From assembly GCF_005404945.1 (NCBI RefSeq), contig NZ_BJDG01000011.1, positions 1 through 64,000 on the forward strand: 64,000 nucleotides of DNA. The letters are read 5' to 3'. Both the position numbers and the translations under genes were made by a program. The notes below the pieces were generated by a model. That model had not been told where the DNA came from. It worked only from the letters and a program-made list of their open reading frames with translations, and searched no databases. Source of the stretch: Lactiplantibacillus pingfangensis (GTDB lineage Bacteria; Bacillota; Bacilli; Lactobacillales; Lactobacillaceae). This document shows, one piece after another, positions 58,904-64,000 of this stretch. Each line of letters starts with the position of its first letter. Position 1 is the stretch's first letter.

Positions 58904-59842
58904 ATGAACAATACAGTTATTATTCGTGGCTTATTTGAATTCGTACAACAACTCATTTTAATTGCAATGGCGCAAGATTTGCCATTGAACTTGATCGTTG
59001 CCACTGAGGCCGACGAAACACCGCGTTATCAATCATTGATCACTGCGAGTTCTGCCTGTCGTCATTTCACCATCCAGACGCCAGCAAAACCCGATTATTC
59101 TCAAGCCGATACTCTGATTATCGGTAATTTAGTGCCGTTAGCGGCTGACAGAGACGTTGCCGCCGATTTGCGGGCCACCTTACCACTGTTTCGGCAGTTT
59201 ATTAATGCCGCGATGGCAGCCGGCTTTAACGGCAAATTAGTCTTGACTGGCAGCAATGATGCCGTGTTAAGCGTTTTAGCTGCCCGTTTTAGCGGTGTCG
59301 ATCATCAACGCGTGCTCGGATTGGGGACTTTGCCACAAAGTCGCCTGCTTGAGCGACTCTTACAAGACCAATTGAGTGTCGGTGCCAATGATGTGCACGC
59401 CTTTGTCGTTGGTACGGCGCGTGAACATTTGATTTCGTGGAGTCGCTCTTATATCGGTCCGGCACCGGTTTTGACCTATTTGGCGAATCAAGATATTAGT
59501 TTTGGTGCCAATGAAATGGGCGCAGATCAAGAACGGATTGACGAACCCGCAATCGTTACCAATCAAACGTTGAGTGTGTTAGCATTAGTACAAGTCTTAC
59601 GGGCCTTTTATGACCAAGCGCCATTTATTGGAACGGTGACTAATGTGCAAGCGACGACCGAAGATCAGTTGGTCGGATTATCTTCGCCAGTCTTGATTAG
59701 TGCCAATGGGATCAAGCGCTTGGCTGACATGGTTTTATCGGATGAGGAACAAAAAGAATACGCGGAAATTGCTGGTGAGGTTCGCCACGATTTAGATCGC
59801 GTTGAAGCAGGGGAGTTTGAGCAAAATGACGATGAACAGGCC
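58904..59842 (+). CDS. Degenerate lactate/malate dehydrogenase-like protein
   Basis: The 313-residue protein has LDH length and a recognisable LDH core (FSGVDHQRVLGLGTLPQSR and NDVHAFVVGTAREH, near 125-185). However, the N-terminal glycine loop GxGxxG is absent (IIRGLFEFVQQ instead). The GEHGD motif with the catalytic His is replaced by GTAREH, and the LD before the substrate Arg is missing. It is therefore probably not an active NAD-dependent LDH. An acidic tail ends the protein. It starts a transcript with the UPF0223 and inositol monophosphatase family genes. ATG at 58904 follows GGGGAGA. Regulatory or structural role is a guess. Confidence 0.78.
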
Positions 59843-60116
59843 TGAAAATTATCAATATCCACTGAATGACGCGTGGACCACGGCTGAAATTATTACGGTC
59901 AGCAGCTTTTATGAAAAAATTGAGGCGGCCAATGATAGCAGTGTGCCAACGGCCGACTTATTAGCGGCCTATCGTGACTTCAAAACGATTGTCACCGCAA
60001 AATCGGAAGAGAAACAACTTGGCCGGGCGTTTGAAGCTGCCTCTGGCTTAAGCATTTATAAAACGATGCAGGCGGCGCAAACAACTAACAAACAACGTTT
60101 TCAATATCGAAGCTAG
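59826..60116 (+). CDS. UPF0223 family protein
   Basis: The 96-residue protein matches UPF0223 (YktA type) of Firmicutes, with YQYPLNDAWTTAEIITVSSF at the start and an all-helical remainder. Structure-solved relatives exist but no function is set. The ATG at 59826 lies 8 bases after GGGGAG and overlaps the end of the LDH-like gene, so the two are coupled. Confidence 0.88.
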   Translation: MTMNRPENYQYPLNDAWTTAEIITVSSFYEKIEAANDSSVPTADLLAAYRDFKTIVTAKSEEKQLGRAFEAASGLSIYKTMQAAQTTNKQRFQYRS

Positions 60117-60902
60117 GTGAAGATTGTGGGGAACAAAGCATTACAACAATTAAATGACGCCGTACAAGTGGTCCTCCAGCGGGCACGACAACAAGTCTTG
60201 GCGCAAATGGGCACCCAATTAACGGTGGCTGAAAAAACGAGCCGCAAAGACTTAGTTACCAATGTTGATAAGAGCAACGAGCATTTTTTAGTTCATGAAC
60301 TTAGACGGTTGGACTCGCAAGCCAAGATTCTCGGTGAAGAGGGTTTAGGTGATACGGTGACGTCAATGAGCGGGCATGTCTGGATCGTTGACCCAATTGA
60401 CGGCACGATGAATTTCGTGCATCAGCGTAATCATTTTGCCATGATGATTGGGTACTACATTGACGGTGTGCCAACGCTTGGTTACATTTATGATGTGATG
60501 GCTGATCGGCTATTTGCCGGCGGTCCTGACTTAGGGGTGACGGTTAATGGTAACCCATTACCGGCACCAGCGGATCTTGATCTGACCGATGGGTTGTTTG
60601 GGGCCAGCGGGCCACTGTTGATTCACGACCGTTATCAGATGCAAGCCATTGCACATGCGAGTTTAGGCCCGCGCATCATGGGCAGCGCTGGGATTCAAAT
60701 CAGTCAAGTCTTGGCTGGTGAACTGGTCGGTTACTTGTCTTATTTACGCCCATGGGATTTTGCCGCCGGGCGAGTGTTGGCTGAAACGTTAGGGTTGGCC
60801 GTTTCACAAGTTGACGGCGAGCCCGTAAATATGTTATCATCTGGTGCTGTACTAATAGCGACTAAAAGTGCGCAACGTGCTATTTTGACAATCGTCAGAT
60901 GA
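60117..60902 (+). CDS. Inositol monophosphatase family protein
   Basis: The 261-residue Mg2+-dependent phosphatase carries the family motifs: GEEG near 79, the metal site VDPIDGTMNFVH (near 91-102) and the C-terminal WDFAAGRVL near 219. Relatives act on inositol phosphate, PAP or fructose bisphosphate; which applies is unclear. In Firmicutes UPF0223 and this gene are commonly adjacent (yktA-yktC in Bacillus). Start is uncertain: GTG at 60117 directly follows the previous stop, while GTG at 60126 has AGGTGA just before it. Confidence 0.9.
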   Translation: MKIVGNKALQQLNDAVQVVLQRARQQVLAQMGTQLTVAEKTSRKDLVTNVDKSNEHFLVHELRRLDSQAKILGEEGLGDTVTSMSGHVWIVDPIDGTMNFVHQRNHFAMMIGYYIDGVPTLGYIYDVMADRLFAGGPDLGVTVNGNPLPAPADLDLTDGLFGASGPLLIHDRYQMQAIAHASLGPRIMGSAGIQISQVLAGELVGYLSYLRPWDFAAGRVLAETLGLAVSQVDGEPVNMLSSGAVLIATKSAQRAILTIVR

Positions 60903-60910
60903 ACGGTGTG

Positions 60911-60938
60911 ACTGTGACCCATCCGTCACAGTTTTTTT
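60911..60938 (+). terminator. Terminator of the LDH-like operon
   Basis: A perfect 8 bp stem (60911-60918 with 60925-60932) is followed by seven T's counting the last base of the arm. Confidence 0.88.
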
Positions 60939-60999
60939 ATGCCAATTGATGAAAGCCGATGAAAACGGCGTTACGCGTCAGTCAAGGCGCACCTGTCAC

Positions 61000-61028
61000 T
61001 TGATAGTAATGCCAGATTGTATTAATAT
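61000..61028 (+). promoter_or_regulatory. Promoter of typA
   Basis: TTGATA (61000-61005) and TAATAT (61023-61028) are separated by 17 bp, about 64 bases before the TTG start. Confidence 0.6.
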
Positions 61029-61091
61029 ATGTAAGATTTCTGCTATCAATTGGATAGTTAGAATTTTTGAAGGATGAAAGGAAGATCAATT

Positions 61092-62930
61092 TTGAAATTT
61101 AGAGATGATATCCGCAACATTGCCATTATTGCCCACGTTGACCACGGTAAAACAACCTTAGTTAACGAAATGCTTAAACAATCGGATACCTTAGATGAAC
61201 ACGTCCAGATTGATGATCGGGCGATGGACACTAATGCCATTGAAAAGGAACGCGGTATCACGATCCTTTCTAAGAATACGGCCGTACGTTATGGCGACAA
61301 ACAAATTAACATTTTGGATACACCAGGACATGCTGACTTCGGTGGCGAAGTTGAACGAATCATGCGCATGGTCGATGGGGTCTTGTTAGTTGTTGATGCT
61401 TTTGAAGGAACGATGCCCCAAACCCGTTTCGTTTTGAAAAAGGCTTTGGAACAACATTTGACACCAATCGTTGTGATCAACAAAATTGACCGCCCAGGTG
61501 CTCGTCCTGAAGAAGTCGTTGACGAAGTCTTGGACCTATTCATTGAATTAGGTGCGGATGAATCTCAATTAGACTTCCCAGTTGTCTATGTATCAGCTTT
61601 GAACGGGACTTCAAGTTACGAATCAGACCCTGCTAAGCAAGAACATACGATGAAACCTGTCTTTGATACGATTATCAAGACGATTCCAGCCCCAATTGAC
61701 AACTCTGACGAATCATTACAATTCCAAGTTGCTTTACTTGATTATAATGATTACGTTGGTCGTGTTGGGATTGGCCGGGTCTTCCGTGGAACAATCAAAG
61801 TTGGTGACAGTGTTGCTGTCATGAAGCTTGATGGTAGCAAGAAGAACTTCCGGGTCACTAAGTTGTTTGGGTTCTTCGGTTTACAACGTTTGGAAATCAA
61901 TGAAGCCCATGCCGGTGACTTAGTTGCCGTTTCTGGGATGGAAGATATTAACGTTGGTGAAACGGTTGCTGATTCAAGTAACCCAGAAGCTTTGCCAATC
62001 TTACGGATTGACGAACCAACCTTACAAATGACCTTTGGGACGAACTCATCACCATTTGCCGGTAAAGAAGGTAAATTTGTGACTGCGCGCCAATTGGAAT
62101 TACGTTTGAAGTCAGAATTGGAAACCGATGTGTCATTACGGGTTGAAGATACTGACGAACCCGGATCATGGGTTGTTTCTGGCCGTGGGGAATTGCATTT
62201 GTCAATCTTAATCGAAACGTTACGGCGTGAAGGTTACGAATTACAAGCATCTCGTCCAGAAGTTATTTACCGCGACGTTGAAGGTGTTCGGAGCGAACCA
62301 TTTGAATCTGTTCAGATTGATACGCCTGACGAATATACCGGTGCAATTATTGATACCTTGTCACAACGTAAAGGTGAAATGAAGAACATGGAGAGTACTG
62401 GGAATGGTCAGACTCGTTTGACTTTCTTGGCACCATCACGTGGGTTGATCGGTTATTCGACTGAATTCTTATCATTAACGCGTGGTTATGGGATTATGAA
62501 CCATACCTATGCTAAGTATGCGCCAGTGATCAAGAACTGGAACCCTGGTCGTCGTAACGGTGCTTTAGTTTCAATTAACCAAGGTAAGACAACGACTTAT
62601 GCAACTATGGGTATCGAAGAACGTGGGACGATCTTTGTCGACCCAGGTACCGATGTGTATGAAGGGATGATTGTTGGTCAAAATAGCCGTGAAAATGATA
62701 TTTCAGTTAATATCACTAAAGGTAAGAACATGACCAACGTTCGTTCATCAAACAAGGATTTGACTGCGACAATCAAGACGCCAACCCATTTGACGCTTGA
62801 AGAATCATTGGAATTCTTGAATAGTGATGAATATTGTGAAATTACGCCAGAACACGTCCGTTTACGTAAGACGATTCTGAATACGAGTTCACGTGAAAAA
62901 GAAGCTAAGAAACGCAAGATGGCTAAATAA
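61092..62930 (+). CDS. typA: Ribosome-associated GTPase TypA/BipA
   Basis: The 612-residue translational GTPase aids large-subunit assembly and stress or cold growth. G1 is [10 protein letters not shown] (near 14-23), G3 [11 protein letters not shown] (near 75), and G4 NKID (near 132). Beta-barrel and EF-G-like domains III and V follow, and the C-terminal BipA-specific domain ends in a Lys-rich tail. TTG at 61092 is chosen because AGGA lies about 10 bases upstream and family members begin MKFRDDIRN; an ATG at 61074 precedes the ribosome site. Confidence 0.95.
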   Translation: MKFRDDIRNIAIIAHVDHGKTTLVNEMLKQSDTLDEHVQIDDRAMDTNAIEKERGITILSKNTAVRYGDKQINILDTPGHADFGGEVERIMRMVDGVLLVVDAFEGTMPQTRFVLKKALEQHLTPIVVINKIDRPGARPEEVVDEVLDLFIELGADESQLDFPVVYVSALNGTSSYESDPAKQEHTMKPVFDTIIKTIPAPIDNSDESLQFQVALLDYNDYVGRVGIGRVFRGTIKVGDSVAVMKLDGSKKNFRVTKLFGFFGLQRLEINEAHAGDLVAVSGMEDINVGETVADSSNPEALPILRIDEPTLQMTFGTNSSPFAGKEGKFVTARQLELRLKSELETDVSLRVEDTDEPGSWVVSGRGELHLSILIETLRREGYELQASRPEVIYRDVEGVRSEPFESVQIDTPDEYTGAIIDTLSQRKGEMKNMESTGNGQTRLTFLAPSRGLIGYSTEFLSLTRGYGIMNHTYAKYAPVIKNWNPGRRNGALVSINQGKTTTYATMGIEERGTIFVDPGTDVYEGMIVGQNSRENDISVNITKGKNMTNVRSSNKDLTATIKTPTHLTLEESLEFLNSDEYCEITPEHVRLRKTILNTSSREKEAKKRKMAK

Positions 62931-62951
62931 GCTGCCAATCGTTTCAATGGA

Positions 62952-62985
62952 AGTACGATCTCATGATGAGATCGTGCTTTTTTTA
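62952..62985 (+). terminator. Terminator of typA
   Basis: A 13 bp stem (62952-62964 with 62966-62978, one wobble) is followed by seven T's. Confidence 0.92.
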
Positions 62986-63010
62986 GTTTGGGAGATCACT
63001 CAAATTTGTC

Positions 63011-63192
63011 CGCTTTCGGTGACGAGGCATACCATTAGCTGTGGGGGCCGGCCCCAGCCTGAGGAGCGGTCTGGGACTTCGCTTTCAAGCCTGAAAAGCA
63101 AGTCTTGAAAGACGCCCGTGGTGTAAGCGCCAAGCCCTTGCGCTAACGCCACCGATACAGCAAATGTCCTGCCTCGTCACCTGCAGCTCGAT
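63011..63192 (+). repeat. Structured intergenic repeat, copy D
   Basis: The outer stem opens with 12 perfect pairs (63018-63029 with 63170-63181) and resumes after an internal loop. P2 is CCCAG (63053-63057) with CTGGG (63071-63075) around CCTGAGGAGCGGT. P3 is CTTTCAAG with CTTGAAAG (about 63083-63110). P4 is GTGGTGT (63118-63124) with ACGCCAC (63146-63152). It ends CCTGCAGCT like copy B. It lies between the typA terminator and ftsW. Confidence 0.82.
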
Positions 63193-63207
63193 AGTGAGCC
63201 ACTCAAA

Positions 63208-63238
63208 ATAACGCCAATACAGTTGTACTGACGTTTTT
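63208..63238 (+). terminator. Terminator-like hairpin after repeat copy D
   Basis: AACGCCAATACA pairs through wobbles with TACTGACGTT and is followed by six T's. It could end a transcript of the repeat. Confidence 0.55.
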
Positions 63239-63466
63239 TGCCGGGTTAAATTTTAAATTGTCTTTTTCGAATCAATCACCCCCAAAAATCGGCCTTGGAA
63301 TAAATTTACACAATTAATTCGTCAGAATGATGCTGGCTGAATCATGTTTGATCTGGTCTAACTGAGCGGTGATTGAACCACAGATTAGTTGGCGCAAGTT
63401 TTCGTTAAAAAAGTTTAAAAAGGCCAGACAAATTAACCATTTCACAGGTTGCGGTAATTGCGACTA
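63239..63466. other. Gene-free upstream region of ftsW
   Basis: I see no reading frame, repeat or clear operator in this AT-rich stretch. Confidence 0.4.
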
Positions 63467-63475
63467 TGCTATAAT
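63467..63475 (+). promoter_or_regulatory. Extended -10 promoter of ftsW
   Basis: TGC directly precedes a perfect TATAAT (63470-63475). TTGCGG (63449-63454) is a weak -35 with a 15 bp spacer. The ftsW start is 80 bases downstream. Confidence 0.65.
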
Positions 63476-63555
63476 TACTGCAAGCGAACTTTTATAGAAT
63501 GAGCCAGCGAAAAATGGTTTAATGACTCAGATTAGTTAAGGTGGGATTGACGATC

Positions 63556-64000
63556 ATGTCAAAAAAAATGCACAACATGGACTATGTCCTCTTTGTCCCA
63601 TACCTCATTTTAAGTGGTATTGGGATCGTCATGGTTTATTCTGCAAGTTCGTATGTCGCAGCAGGTAGTGGCTCATCACCAACGAGCTATTTGATTCGCC
63701 AATTTGTGTGGGTCGTTGGGGGTATTGGGATCAGCTTGTTTGTGATGAACTTAAAGATTGATTATTTCAAACGTGCGCGACCGTGGGGCTGGTTAGGCTT
63801 CGCGATGATTGGTGTGCTGATTCTCCTGCGCGTGTTTGGGAAGTCCATCAATGGGGCTGCTGGTTGGATTACCTTAGGACCGATGTCCATTCAGCCGGCC
63901 GAGTTTTGTAAGTTTTACTTGATTGTGTACCTTTCCATGATGATTGCGCAGCGCGAACAGCGCTTGGGTTTCGCTAAGTTACGTGATTTAACCGCGCAAC
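63556..64000 (+). CDS. ftsW: Peptidoglycan polymerase FtsW (SEDS family), partial
   Basis: The reading frame is open to the window end (148 codons seen of roughly 390-400). It encodes several membrane helices with the SEDS hallmarks VMVYSAS near 25, SINGAAGWITLG near 97 and IQPAEFCKFYL near 113. SEDS proteins polymerise lipid II glycan chains; FtsW pairs with the septal PBP encoded at 18.7 kb. FtsW rather than RodA is chosen from its position after typA in lactobacilli and the N-terminal residues; RodA remains possible. The ATG follows AAGGTGGG. Confidence 0.87.
   Translation, partial: MSKKMHNMDYVLFVPYLILSGIGIVMVYSASSYVAAGSGSSPTSYLIRQFVWVVGGIGISLFVMNLKIDYFKRARPWGWLGFAMIGVLILLRVFGKSINGAAGWITLGPMSIQPAEFCKFYLIVYLSMMIAQREQRLGFAKLRDLTAQ

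Overview
The window is a stretch of chromosome from a low-to-mid GC Firmicute, almost certainly a Lactobacillaceae member of the Lactiplantibacillus plantarum group. The evidence is protein sequence and gene order: a relQ-nadK-pseudouridine synthase operon opposite an SpxH-like gene, an mraZ-to-ftsZ division/cell wall cluster followed by sepF-ylmG-ylmH-divIVA-T-box-ileS, a complete pdhABCD operon, typA followed by ftsW, and a LysM plus NlpC/P60 hydrolase with a long Ser/Thr/Ala linker. A diaminopimelate epimerase (dapF) fits the meso-DAP type peptidoglycan of that group. No rRNA, tRNA, CRISPR array, intact insertion sequence or prophage was seen.

Layout. 1-4 kb: SpxH-like adaptor (-), then relQ, nadK and an RluA-family pseudouridine synthase, overlapping by ATGA. 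3.5-10 kb: cutC and pgl (-), an orphan EIIA-Gut-like protein and an AI-2E family permease (+), zinc-independent rpsN (-), rlmA (+), brnQ (-). 10-16.7 kb: a repeat-bearing mobile-looking unit, an NAD(P)-binding protein, trmL, ftsK, two opposed copies of a structured repeat, a DUF4044 micro-protein, corA and a DUF3397 gene. 16.8-30.4 kb: the division and cell wall cluster mraZ-rsmH-ftsL-pbp-mraY-murD-murG-divIB-ftsA-ftsZ, with sepF, ylmG, ylmH and divIVA. 30.4-39.2 kb: T-box and ileS, dapF, a NUDIX / small membrane protein / mtnN / cysteine desulfurase / DUF1831 string, and mnmA. 39.3-47 kb: ktrB-ktrA, a histidine phosphatase, a TPR protein, recD2, prs. 47-53.5 kb: the LysM-NlpC/P60 hydrolase, a small coiled-coil protein, a lipid kinase, rpoY-rnjA, an unknown membrane-anchored protein, def. 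53.7-58.7 kb: pdhABCD under a strong promoter with a CcpA (cre) site. 58.8-64 kb: a degenerate lactate dehydrogenase paralogue, a UPF0223 protein, an inositol monophosphatase family protein, typA and the first part of ftsW, cut by the window end.

Working together: the largest block makes the septum and its peptidoglycan precursors (MraY, MurD, MurG, transpeptidase, FtsA/Z, SepF, DivIVA). dapF supplies the meso-DAP of the stem peptide, and the LysM hydrolase remodels the product. The cysteine desulfurase and MnmA neighbours form a sulfur relay to tRNA 2-thiouridine.

The most unusual signal is a family of about 160-190 bp GC-rich intergenic elements with at least five copies here (about 10.02, 14.28, 14.74, 41.74 and 63.01 kb). 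Each has a long outer stem and internal hairpins whose helices are kept by compensatory changes, a conserved apical loop, and mostly conserved ends. One copy sits inside a 312 bp unit with 22 bp terminal inverted repeats and a 6 bp direct repeat, the signature of a transposed element.
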